Shown here: positions 50,901 through 61,732 of the stretch, piece after piece
Numbering within the stretch: the stretch's first letter is position 1
Layout of the letters: each line of letters begins with the position of its first letter
From: Mesocentrotus franciscanus
Lineage: Eukaryota > Echinodermata > Echinoidea > Camarodonta > Strongylocentrotidae
DNA length: 64,000 bases
Direction of reading: 5' to 3'
Assembly (NCBI GenBank): GCA_037976565.1
Contig: CP137675.1
Span: 15,589,330 to 15,653,329 of the forward strand
Translations under genes and position numbers: made by a program
Notes under the pieces: generated by a model
Seen by the model: only the letters and a program-made list of their open reading frames with translations
The model's database searches: none
What the model was told of the DNA's origin: nothing

Positions 50901-51459
50901 AGCGTCCGCCTCACAACCGGGAGGTCGTGGGTTTGAACCCTGGCCGCGTCATACCAAAAGACGTTAAAAGATGGGAGTCGCTGCTACCTTGTTTGGCGTT
51001 CAACAATAAGGGGATAGAGCAATGTCGATCTGGCGCTGCTCAGTGGCTGCCGGGCTCACGATCAATTGGGTACAAAGAATTTCCATTTTCGGTTTAATAA
51101 AATTTGGAGTGGACTATAAAAGATTATTATTATTATTATTATTATTATTGTTTGGTTCGTTGTTGAAGTCAAGAATCCGGTTAAGAAATGGGCCATTAGG
51201 ATAACAATAGCTCTATCAATTTTTTTGTACAATAATATTTTAGCATTAATAAAAAAAAAAAATGAAAAGTCTACATATAGTGTGATATGATTGTAAAGAT
51301 TTCATAGAATCAAAACAGAATCCATAATGTTAATTTGATTTATTGAAATATTTTTTAACTTTTTGTCACCAGGGTACAGACTACATCTCCAATTACTTTG
51401 ATCCCGGTGAGGATTACATTGATGAAGATGATGGGCAGGATGATGGACCTACCTACTGA
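44964..51459 (+). CDS. POLR3G: RNA polymerase III subunit RPC7 (POLR3G/POLR3GL), complete, 6 exons, 220 aa
   Basis: Exons 44964-45089, 48296-48425, 49017-49148, 49739-49812, 50309-50422 and 51373-51459 (TGA 51457-51459). All introns are GT-AG and phases agree over 663 nt. RPC7 is part of the RPC3-RPC6-RPC7 heterotrimer of nuclear RNA polymerase III, needed for promoter-dependent initiation on tRNA and 5S genes. Family marks: N-terminal MAGRGRGRGRG, PPPLFP (37-42), EEDNYMYLLKQEFR (55-68), the DSPYYI block, DIERYSDKY (86-94), W-P-DW in GWHPDWKRFPKEL, then a long acidic tail with EEYYDEEEQEE and DYISNYFDPGEDY at the C-terminus. Human paralogs are 223 and 218 aa. Invertebrates usually have one gene for the two vertebrate paralogs; I use POLR3G because the neighbouring LYSMD3-type gene matches that human locus. 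Confidence 0.96.
46156..46260 (+). repeat. Repeat family R3, copy 1
   Basis: Contains TTTACGCGCTCTGATTGGC, GATACGCT and AATTTAAGTGAGAGAGGG. A reverse-oriented copy is at 46770-46893 and a third at 63833-64000. Confidence 0.75.
46770..46893 (-). repeat. Repeat family R3, copy 2 (inverted)
   Basis: On the minus strand: CACGTAGAACTA...TGTACAGTGAGTTTACGCG, CTCTGATTGGCCGATACG, CCAGCTGTTTCGAATT. It pairs with copy 1 inside the same TTAA element. Confidence 0.75.
47995..48139. mobile_element. MITE, CAGTCAAACC family, POLR3G intron 1
   Basis: CTGTCAAACCTTTCC at one end and TTTCACTG followed by TA at the other, with GACCACCTGTCTATA and GAGTGGTCTTTATAT inside. A diverged member of the family. Confidence 0.65.
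49444..49640 (+). repeat. Long (GAA)n tract followed by (GA)n, POLR3G intron 3
   Basis: Pure GAA trinucleotide from about 49444 to 49616 (173 bp, about 57 units), then (GA)n to 49640. Exon 4 starts at 49739. Reading it as poly-lysine or poly-glutamate is an artefact: exons 3 and 4 splice cleanly around it. Confidence 0.95.
50538..50710. mobile_element. 173 bp MITE, CAGTCAAACC family, TA-flanked
   Basis: CAGTCAAACCTG...CAGGTTGCACTG with TA on both sides (50536-50537 and 50711-50712). Internal GACCACC and CAGTCTTTATATA units are inverted. The best-preserved copy in the window, in POLR3G intron 5. Confidence 0.8.
50879..51150 (+). mobile_element. tRNA-derived SINE, POLR3G intron 5
   Basis: Fuller copy of the 5441 SINE: A box GGCTCAGTCAGTAGAG, the CCTCACAACCGGGAGG region, B box GGTTTGAACCC, the same body, and a 3' end of (TTA)n instead of poly(A). 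It is nearly identical to the first copy over about 210 bases. Confidence 0.88.
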
Positions 51460-51918
51460 TGCGTTACCATGGCAACACCACATCAGTGTGTGTGAAACCG
51501 ATAGAAGCATGCTGCTCCCGGGAGGAGTAAGATGAGAGAAAACACCAAGGCGCTGGAGTGATACACAGACACAGTTACCATTGTGGTAGGAATAGCAGAA
51601 CAGGAGCAAGTGGTGCGAAATTGAAGGAGAAGACTGAAAATTTAGTTGATGGCTCATTCCATCAGTATGGTTACAACACCATTCAACTTGACTGATCTTA
51701 CTGCATGCTCAAATGATCTGATAACTTTAATGTACTTCTTCAGATGTGAGTCTGTGATGTCAGCGGAAGACAGCTGAAAAGATACTCCAACTGTGATGCC
51801 ATATGATGTTTCCCTGGCTCTCCGGCCTTCAAAGAATTGCTATTAGGTTTTATGGTCTTGGATTTTGTACAAAACCTCTATGTCGGCTTGTGCAGAGAGT
51901 TGAACTACCACTGATTTA

Positions 51919-52509
51919 AAGATAAAGACCAGTTCTGGTCATGCGACTGCATTGTGAAAGAAAAGGTTGATCATCTAGCATATAAGTATTGGTGTGTACT
52001 GCAAGGTTCTGGGATCATCAAAATGGTAAGAAATTTGGCCCAGTCTTGGTAAAGTTACAAGCACTGTACACAGAAAGATGTATATGGGACTACGCGACCA
52101 CGTGCGCGATATTTGGTCCCAATAGATATAATAATTTACCAAATATATCAATTAGTAAGCGGTTTCCCGGCCAAATTTGTATCATCACGTATTAGTCAAA
52201 ACATAATCTTTCACATGATTGGTAATGAGACCTTCCATTTCATTTTTTGAGAGAGGGGCGTTTCCAAAACTAGTCTTTACCTTTAAAGTTAAAAAAAAAA
52301 CCCAGGATATTCTCTTCCAGACTCCAGAGTCATACCATTACCATTTAGTTGGTGCTTTGGTATAGAAACTTGATTATAACAAAATAATGTAGAGCATCAA
52401 AAACTGCTGGGTGAGATTTTGAGAAAAGCTGACTGATTGGAAAGGGGGTAGAGATGGAATTGGTACTGTGACTTATTCTGAAGGATTCACTAATTATCAG
52501 AACAGAAAG
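51919..52509 (+). repeat. R1 repeat, left arm of a large inverted pair
   Basis: Reverse complement of 56082-56706 at very high identity; the stretch from about 52190 to 52509 is almost unchanged. The main difference is a ~23 bp block missing here near 51966. It begins 460 bp after the POLR3G stop, so it probably lies within or next to the 3' UTR. Confidence 0.9.
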
Positions 52510-52779
52510 ACGCGATATAGAAATATGTGAGTCATAAATGGAGCAATTGCATTGTATCTAGAGGAGAGAAAGAGAGAGACAGAGAGGTAGAGAGAGAGAG
52601 AAAAAAAAACAGTCAACAATATGAGAGGGAAGGAGAGAGAGAGAGAGAGAAAGAGAAAGAGAATAAAGAGATCAATAAGGAAGCGATAAAGAAAGAAAAT
52701 ATATGCTTGTTTCAAGTCAGCAAATGAGAGGTACTTTGTTTATGAGGTTTGCTTGATTATAATTTTTTGAATTTTTTGA

Positions 52780-52785
52780 AATAAA
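52780..52785 (+). terminator. Candidate poly(A) signal of POLR3G
   Basis: An AATAAA hexamer about 1.3 kb past the stop codon; another is at 53159. Which is used, if either, cannot be told. Confidence 0.3.
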
Positions 52786-53535
52786 TGAAACTTTAAAGGT
52801 CGGGTGATATCCATATATAAGTTGATTCCTGTTGATGTGCATGGCTGCATACAACTCATATTTTGTTATTCAAACATCTAGATATATTTCATAGATTTTT
52901 AAATATAAAACAAAAATTTTTTTTTTCTCAGACCTGATAAGCTCCACCCTAAAAAAATGCTCCAGATCTCATTCATCTTGTGACATCATCTGTCAATCAT
53001 TAGTGAGCTAACAAGAGACAGTGGTATGTAACTTCTCCCAGCTTTAATAGCACATGCTCACAAAAGAATTGCATTCTTTCATACAACACTTCCACATTAC
53101 CTTTCTTTTCCTGGTGATTTTCCTGGTGTATTGTCTATACACAGAAAATTTGTTATGCAATAAAACAAAAAGTAACGTTGTTTACACGTAGTATTTTTTA
53201 TTCATTGTATTTTTATTTTTCATCTTTCTTTGCTCCTTACCCGGCTATTTCTACCAAAGTCAAATCCTAGATATCGTTTATTTGTGGTATTGAACATTCA
53301 GTGTAAATTTGGTTTTGAATATGTGTACTTTCATTATCTGTCATCAATATTCAATTTTTCATTTAAAACATTTATTGTTATGTAAATTTGGAACCATTAA
53401 AGAGCATTATATCTAAGAGCCTTAACTCATATGCAGTACTGTACCACAGATCTAACACTCCTGTGGCTTCAAACAGATGGATAAAAAGAATTGGTAGTGG
53501 TGGTTATTTTACCTGACTGCTAAGAAAGCATAAAT

Positions 53536-53702
53536 GCTTATTAGTAAGCAACCAGAGGACCGAAGGCTATAGGTCCTCTCCGAGAGACCTGGTAATGAGG
53601 ATTAATGTCTTACCAAAGGGCACTAGCACATCGCCTTGGTTTCGTACCTGGGTCGCCGGATTATGAGACCACTGCTCTACCAACTGAGCTATCGCGCCTC
53701 CT
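53536..53702 (-). mobile_element. tRNA-derived SINE (minus strand)
   Basis: On the minus strand: GAGGCGCGATAGCTCAGTTG, an A box (TAGCTCAGTTGGTAGAG), CTCATAATCCGG at the anticodon arm (CAT, Met-like) and a modified B box (GGTACGAAACC). Next come GCCCTTTGGTAAGACATTAATC, related to the other SINE bodies, and GACCTATAGCCTTCGGTCC. The B box has lost the usual TTC, so it is not a functional tRNA. Confidence 0.8.
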
Positions 53703-54574
53703 CGAATGTATGACTATAGTGAAACCTCTTAATAAAGAACACTTCTACAAGAAATTCTCTTTGTAATAACATTGTCAGTCTCACTTTCTTGTATTCAATA
53801 TTGTTTTTGAGTTCTGTAATTTTCCTTGGTCCCATGGAATTTGTTCTGAAGTTGGTTCCACAGTACTTAGTATCATCACTATCTTCCTACATGTACTGTA
53901 CTTACTTTTTTTGAATACACACATGACAGACAATAAGAGAATCATGATATATTTGTCACATAATTGATTTTAATAATATATAATCTCTTTGGAATACAAG
54001 GATTCGCTTTTATATTACAAGAAGCTAGTTGACTAGAGTTACATGCTAAATTACAACTAGCTCTTCTGATTGACATTTTTAAAAATTCGAGTTAAAAATA
54101 GTTGATAAGAAACAGAATGCAGGATATAGTATAAGGCATACAGAATAAAATATACACATGGCAAATTTGCATTACAGGAAGGCATGAGCCTCATAATCAT
54201 ATCATCCATGAAAACAATTACCATCAGAGAGAGAGAGAGAGAGAAAGAGAGAGAAGGGGGATATGAAGATAGAGGGAAGGGAGAGAGAGCAAGAGAGAAG
54301 AGAAAAAAAGGAGATAAATTGAGAGACATGAAAAATAGCAACTTCAAGTGGTGGATAGGCACAAATATACATACAAGTCCAAATTGGAGGATAAATACTG
54401 TCCCAATACACGAGACAAAATGAACACTCATTTTACTCATTTGATTGCCCCATTGGCTACCGAATTCACCTATTCCACTTGGCCTAAAACAGAAACCATA
54501 CAGACTGTATGGTTTCTGTACAGGTCCCCTAGGTAATGGGTGAAGAACACACAAGTCCTAGCTTTCAGCCCATT

Positions 54575-54795
54575 CTAACGGCACTTCGACATCCACACTG
54601 GCAACGATTGCTCAAGGCTCTATTTCCATCATAGTGTATCAGAACTTCAGAAGGGTTGCAAGTGGGATTTAAGTTAGGTTTAGAGTCCAATAGTGTTTGG
54701 TCCAGGGTTGAAGTTGAGACTTTTGGTTTAGTGTAGGATACTGACCAGAGAGCAATTGTCGCCAGAGCAATGTGTTGGACAACCCATTTCAACTA
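54575..54795 (-). repeat. Repeat family R2, copy 3
   Basis: On the minus strand: GCGACAATTGCTCTCTGGTC, CCTACACTAAACC, CAACCCTGGACCAAACAC, CTAAACCTAAC. The landmarks are in the same order as in the 27480 and 34640 copies. Confidence 0.6.
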
Positions 54796-56081
54796 TTGTA
54801 TGAGCCATAGATTATAAAGTTAATGGTACTGACTTTGACTTGATACACATTTCAAGTTCTCTATGCAACTGCAAATTCATGATTGTGATAAAACAATGCT
54901 AACTCTTGACAGTGCCACCATTGTAAGATAACAGCGATAAAAAACCAAAACATACAAACTTTTGTTGTTGTACATTTCTTAGCAAGTCCCAAGGAACTTG
55001 GTCATTTCGTATCCCATACATTACCGCTTACAGTAGAATGATGAGCTGTTTGAGCACTAACAGAAAAAGTACTTTTCGTATCGATCTTATCCATCGAATA
55101 GTCTGAGCCAAGCTAAAGCAGGCTATCAATTTAATACAATAACATGTATCTGGTCAAGTAAAATGTAGTTGGTAACAGGTAATTATAGGATAAAATACCT
55201 TGCACCTACCCTTCAATATACATAAATGAGCACATATATGTCTTTAAATTCCACATGGGGCTGTTTGCTACAAATTTTTCATCATTCACGTTTTCTTAAC
55301 ATTGAGGTTGATAACCACACATGACATACCCTGCAATTCCAAATACAACAGTATAACAGCATGACAAAATGATATGTCATGAAGAGCAACAAAAAGGAAA
55401 GTGAATTAAAAAATGAAACAAGATAATTATAATTATGTATAACAATATCCTCATGATCATGGTCTAAATAAGATTGTTTTTTAAACTGAATTTTGAAAAT
55501 GAATGAAGATGTTGATTTCAATAAGTCTGAATAATAGTGAAGTATGGGTCTTACGATATAGAGGCACTAGTGAGGGGGGGGGGCAACACCCCAATTTTGG
55601 TGGATGAAATGTGAAAGAATAAGGCTGTTGGGTGGGGGTAAGGAATGCAGAAAGGGATATGGTCTTCTTCTTACATGAAAATTGCCTTCCCCCTTTCCCT
55701 CTTTCTCTCCATTTTTCTATTTCCCTCCCCATTATCTTTGCCACTCATAGGGGGTGCATGTGCCTCCATGCTCCCTAACTACAGCACTACTTCTGGAGGC
55801 TTTTTGTATTTGAACTTCATTTTGTGATGTTTACATCATTTTACTAATTATAGAGATATGAGAAAGACCCTGCATATATATATTCACTGAAAAAATGAAT
55901 GTCCATATATACCGTAATGATAATGCAAAAGAGAATTAGCTACAATGAAAGGGGCAGGACAATATTGGGATGTATTTCAATATCTTTATAAAAATTACCA
56001 GTATATCTGGCAACTTCATTCTTAATGCACTGAGTACATCCTTCCATAGAGTAATTTTTGTTTCTATGCTTTCTGAAATTT

Positions 56082-56706
56082 CTTTCTGTTCTGATAATTA
56101 GTGAATCCTTCAGAATAAGTCACAGTACCAATTCCATCTCTACCCCCTTTCCAATCAGTCAGCTTTTCTCAAAATCTCACCCAGCAGGTTTTGATGCTCT
56201 ACATTATTTTGTTATAATCAAGTTTCTATACCAAAGCACCAACTAAATGGTAATGGTATGACTCTGGAGTCTGGAAGAGAATATCCTGGTTTTTTTTTTT
56301 AACTTTAAAGGTAAAGACTAGTTTTGGAAACGCCCCTCTCTCAAAAAATGAAATGGAAGGTCTCATTACCAATCATGTGAAAGATTATGTTTTGACTAAT
56401 ACGTGATGATACAAATTTTGCCAGGAAAGTCGGGAAACCCCCTACTAATTGATATATTTGGTAAATTATTATATCTATTGGGACCAAATAGATATCGCGC
56501 ACGTGGTTGCGTAGTCCCATATACATCTTTTTATGTACAGTGCTTGTAACTTTACCAAGACTGGGCTAAATTTCTTATCATTTTGATGATTCCAGAACCT
56601 TGCAGTACACACCAATACTTATATGCTAGATGATCAACCTTTTCTGATCGATTCCACAACGTTTCTTTCACAATGCAATCGCATGACCAGAACTGGTCTT
56701 TATCTT
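56082..56706 (-). repeat. R1 repeat, right arm of the inverted pair
   Basis: Mirror of 51919-52509 across a 3.6 kb spacer. Beyond the inner ends (CAGAAAG / CTTTCTG) similarity stops abruptly. It is the most complete R1 copy, keeping the TGGAATCGATCAG block lost from the left arm. Confidence 0.9.
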
Positions 56707-58170
56707 AAAATGCAACCATGATTACTCATTCAGGCAGAAACATAAGATCACATATCATAGTCTTCGCATGATTATTTGAATCAACTAGTGAAGTGTATAA
56801 AAGTACTGCAATAAACTGAAGGGACAAAAGTAGAGGATATCATTACAGCTACAGTGTACATATAAAGTCAAAAATCAAAATAATGCAATGACATACATAC
56901 AAGTGTATGTATAATACTATCTTTGCTTCTCATTTGGTACCCTACAAAATTAACATGATCAAAGCAAGCATGAAAATGAAATAATAAAAATACCTAAAGA
57001 TTGAGAATTGACTGACTTGAATAAAGTTGTTGTGTGTTACATGTAATGCCCTTCACAGAAATTATGTGAAAGAGAACATTTTCTGCATGCACAATTAATT
57101 TTTCAGCACTATTTGAGTCATCGATCAAGAAAGATGGTACACAATGTGAATTGTATGAAATGCCAGCTGTTTCAACAAAGCATGGTATTATTCATTCACA
57201 AACTGAGAAGGACATATGGCTTCCTGTCTTCTTTGCTTTGGCTCAAATCAAGAAGAAGGGGGAAAAGCTTATTTTATCTCTTTAAAATCTATGTTTTTAA
57301 TTTTTACTTGCTATACTTTTGGCTCAAAAGCAAGAGAAAAAGTTGATTTTATCTTCAGTGCTTATGTATTTATTTACTTGGTATACATGACAACGATAAT
57401 AAAAATATAAAATACCATAAAATGAGACCTGTTCAGAAATGTATGATGTTCTACACCATTCACAAACCTACTGAAGATATGGCTGGCACCAGCTCATTGT
57501 AAAACCATTTACGAGTTAGGACTAAACGATGTCAGGTTTCAAGGAATAATCATTGTACATGTACTACCATCATCTATTTTAGTGCTATTGTCAAACATGC
57601 CATCAGTAACGAGGAAAACCTCCTCAGGAACTTGTTATATTTTGGTTATCCAAAGTCTTTAGCTGATGGTTTCTTTTCTTTTGCTATTTTATCTCAGTTT
57701 CTTGTATTCTTTGCTGTCGTAATACATTTTTGTGTTCCTCGAAATGAAATGAAATCAAACAGGAAACAAATAAATAAATCAATTGTACAATGACAATGTT
57801 GTATACATGTATCTGCCACTTCTTATCCCATAGATAAGCACAGCACAAGTCATAAACTCATAATCTACCCCCAATCATTCTTCATATAAATATAATCAAT
57901 ATTTTGACAGACTAATTAACTGTACAAACACACAATTTTTCTGTAAAGAATGGACATTATCTCAAACACACAACATATGCAGTGGAGTACCGCGGCATGT
58001 GTTTTGTGTTACTGTTAATTTCATAGTTTCTCAAGTAGGGCGAAAAAAAACTGTCATGAAAATGATGAAATGGAAAATTTGCTGATCATTCCATTCCCTT
58101 CATGGAGAAACATATTTGTGAGTACATATAATTGATATCAATTACAGAGGAGGTAGTCAGTATATGAATA

Positions 58171-58606
58171 TGAAGAGCGCGGTTCCAAAAGGTACTATGT
58201 ACAGTCATCCATAAACCCAAGTTTTGAGAAAAACATGATTTTTTAAATTATCATAGTTAGCAATGTCAGTTTGGAATGATACTTTGGCTGATTATACTAT
58301 TGTATGATACAAGTATAAAACCACTCTTTAAAAGATCTAAGTCTGCACAAACATTTTTCATGAAGTTGTGTTTTTTTTAATTTTTGTGGATGTAATACCT
58401 TTTGGAACTGAAATTGGATGTACGGTAGTACTTTTTGGAACCGAAAATCTTGCATACTGTATATAAGTTACAATGTATAACTTGAATGGATATAGTATCT
58501 TTTGGAGCCGAACTGATTTTTAAATGCCATTTTAAAAAACTTTTTGGGTAAAATTTTGATAAAAATGGATGTACATATGTAGTACCTTTTGGAACCGAGC
58601 TCTTCA
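58171..58606. mobile_element. 436 bp element with ~35 bp inverted ends
   Basis: TGAAGAGCGCGGTTCCAAAA at the left and TTTTGGAACCGAGCTCTTCA at the right. Several internal TTTTGGAACCGAA-type motifs in the same orientation as the right end suggest repeated internal units. Non-coding. Confidence 0.75.
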
Positions 58607-59224
58607 TATATATATATATCACTAGCATTGGGAGGAATAACTTCATGTATACTGGCAGGATGTGTAGTCTATAAGAAGGTGGGGGTTACCTAGTGGGACA
58701 ATAAAACATGTGCAAAGTTAAAACAATTTTCTCCTTTTTTTGGTAAACAGCCGAGAACAAGAAGCGCCATATAAAAATGTGCAACTTGTATGTCATTTTA
58801 GTCTCCATTGGCATACCCTTCAGAAGGGATTCTTGGATAAAAAAGGATTGTGTCTGCATTGTGCTTGCTGACTTTAAAGGTTAAAGTTAAAAAAGTATTA
58901 TCAAGCTATTGTGTAAAGAATCAAAATATTATATACGGTAAACATATAGCCTAATTGCCTAATAGAAAGAATCAAAGTGGGATTGCTCTAATCTATTAAA
59001 GGGTTCAAAGTAATTTAAAAAAAAAAAAAAAATACTGTAAAGAAGCTTATGACATGACTGCACAAAATAATTCCATTGAGAAGCCATATGTTGTACTACA
59101 CATGGCACAATTAAACTTGTACATAAATATACTACATGTATATAAGTGAGGAATTACTGTCAAATCTTGTGGACATGTTTCAAAATACAGGGTACTAATT
59201 CCTACTCCCTAGATTGTATGACAT

Positions 59225-59310
59225 GATGATGATCAATTTCTAACCTTAGTTCCCAACTTCAGCCATGGACCCTACACTACATCCAATCCTAATTCTCCAC
59301 TCGCACCAAG
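59225..59310 (+). repeat. Repeat family R2, partial copy
   Basis: CAGCCATGGACCCTACACTAC and ATCCAATCCTAATTCTCC follow the R2 order. Weaker than the other copies. Confidence 0.4.
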
Positions 59311-60668
59311 ATTGAGATGGGACTTGCCTACTGATCAAACTAATGGTTGAATTATCCCAATTCAAATGGCCCCAAATTTGGTTGATTTTTGTTTTTTTTG
59401 GTTGAATGGTTTGACTGATGCATAACCCATAAATTGTAAAACTCAATTGAAAGCCAATACCCTATATCTTTGATGACATTTAAAGCAAAGAGCAAAGGTC
59501 GCCAAAGAAATTTTGAATCACCAGATTTACCCGTTATTGCACAAGATTATTAAAAATAAGTACATGCACATGAACATGCATTGGACAGTCCATTACGTCG
59601 TAGTGATTAATGAATGAGTAAAAAAGGGTCTTACTCAGAAAATCAAATGCAAATCATTCAGAAGGCGGCCACTGATTGGGGGAAGGGATCCTTTCTTTTT
59701 CTCTTGTCCTTTTTTCATTTTCTTCACAGTTCAATGTGTGGGGGAGGGGTTGTGCTCCATGCCCCCCCCCCATTGCTACACAACTGTATGCCATATTAAC
59801 CTTCTATAATCACTATCATCTCCATAACTTCATAAGGAAGCAGGAACCCAAATAATGCTATAATTTACATTTTAACAATAAATTACTGGACATACATGTA
59901 CAATGTACCTCTTTCTACATCAAGATGAATTCATGTAATTCCAAGCTTCAAAAGATCTGAGCCTGCCTCAGAAAAGTAATAGGAAGACAGTGATTAAAGC
60001 TGCATAAAATAATTTCACACTCCTGTACACTGTAGGCCTATACTGTTTAGTGTTTACAAAAATTAATAATTATCAGAAAGATGCATCGATTCACATTGAT
60101 AATAAATATGTCAGTGTAAAAGTTGTCTTCACATCAATAATAATCCTTCATCAGCACACTTTGTCTTATTGTTCAGTTTATAATCCTTCAAATCATCAAA
60201 ATATTTTATAATTGATTTAACAATAACAATAATTACAAAAGGAAGAAGAAAAAAAAAAGGAAAAGAAACTATAAAATGTATTTATGGCAGGAGCGTAGAA
60301 CCTACTCTGAGTTGATTTTCCATTAATGAATCTGAACATCCATTCATTCCATTGTACACTGTTTGATTAATTTTGGCACAAAAAAAAGAAGCATGTAATT
60401 AAAATATCAGAGCAAGCTCTTTGTAGGACAGTGATGACACCCCCCCCCCAAAAAAAAAAATACACACTAAACTTTAAGCATACTCTATTAAAGGTGCATT
60501 TGTCTACTTCTTATGTAAATGATTTCACTTTTTAGAATTTCAAAATGTTATTGATAAAACATTGCACTCAGGCTCCTATGAAATCACAAGTAATTATTGT
60601 AGCCCTAGTATCAGACATCACTGACGAAAGTTGCGTGATCATTAAAAATCTCTAGTAAGTCTAGTTTA

Positions 60669-60874
60669 AAGATAAAGTTGAGTTCTGGTCATGAGATTGC
60701 ATTGTGAAAGAAACGGTGTGGAATCGATCAGAAAAAGTTTATCATGTAGCATATAAGAATTGGTGTGTACTGCAAGGTTCTGGATTTATCAAAATGATAA
60801 AAAATTTGGCCCAGTCTTGGTAAAGTAACAAGCACTGTACAGTGACACACAGAAAGATGTATATGGGACTATAC
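60669..60874 (+). repeat. R1 repeat, partial copy 4
   Basis: Starts AAGATAAAG, followed by GTTCTGGTCATGAGATTGC, and ends at GTATATGGGACTATAC. More diverged than the 51.9 and 56 kb arms and lacking the inner part. Confidence 0.8.
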
Positions 60875-61732
60875 AAACATGTGGCATAAAAATGAGGCCC
60901 ACATTTTTAAGCTGTTACATGTCATATTTAGAATATGAAGGCATTTGAAGAGCCATGCTTTTCAGGGAACATTTTCTCTCATATGTTTTCCACACTTGCG
61001 TAATAACAATTAAAAGTTAAAACACTCACAAATTATTTTCACCTATCCCCAGAACTCAACCTTTTCTTTAAGTCTGAAAGAGTATTGCCTTCCTCTATAT
61101 TGTAATTGCATTTATGCATTTTATGCATTATTAAAGCAATGTATGCCATGAAGCCAAAATGGCAGATAAAACCTGAAAGAGGAAAACAATGACTATTAAG
61201 ATGTAAATAAAGCATTTTAGATTCAATGAGTTCACACTGCAGTGTACATGTACTAAGGGTGTAAACATTCCATTTCAAATTGTGGATGACATGTTCATGT
61301 ACATGTAAGTGTATTAACAGCTAGGTCACACATCCAAACAGTAAATATTCAATAGTCCATTTTCGTAATGTAACCAAATTATGCAAACGTCTTTGTGAAG
61401 CGCCTCAATACGAATAATTTCATTCAACTGTTACATATAAATGTAACTCAATATTAGTTGTTGCTAGGTAGGACAAACATTATGGCTTGCTCTACCTAAC
61501 AACACATAATATACACCCTGTATGCAATTTGCATTCTAATGAAATACAATAATTTGAAACAGGTGAATAAAATAATCTGTATCTAGGCACTTACAGTATA
61601 AATTTGGTTACATTACAAAAATTGTCCTAATGATAGCATATAAAAGCGTAATCTGTGAGACTGACTGGCAGAAGAGGGGCATACATGTATACATGTATGA
61701 AATACAGACAAAACAAGGATGTTTCTACAGAT

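Larger units (their letters stand above)
51460..61732. other. Intergenic region between convergent POLR3G and LYSMD3
   Basis: 10.3 kb with no convincing exon. The left part should be POLR3G 3' UTR (AATAAA candidates at 52780-52785 and 53159-53164), the right part LYSMD3 3' UTR. It contains the paired R1 inverted arms, a SINE (53.54 kb), an R2 copy (54.6 kb), GA-rich tracts at 52.56 and 54.23 kb, a TIR element (58.17 kb) and a partial R1 copy (60.67 kb). The remainder is AT-rich with nothing recognised. Confidence 0.7.

Noticed and set aside
53625..53702. A functional tRNA-Met-like gene on the minus strand
   Set aside because: The B box has changed from GGTTCGAA to GGTACGAA and the sequence runs on into a SINE body seen elsewhere.
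54057..54554. A 165-codon minus-strand frame with hydrophobic and Ser-rich runs
   Set aside because: It crosses a (GA)n-rich tract and shows no conserved motif; the hydrophobic runs come from CT-rich sequence.
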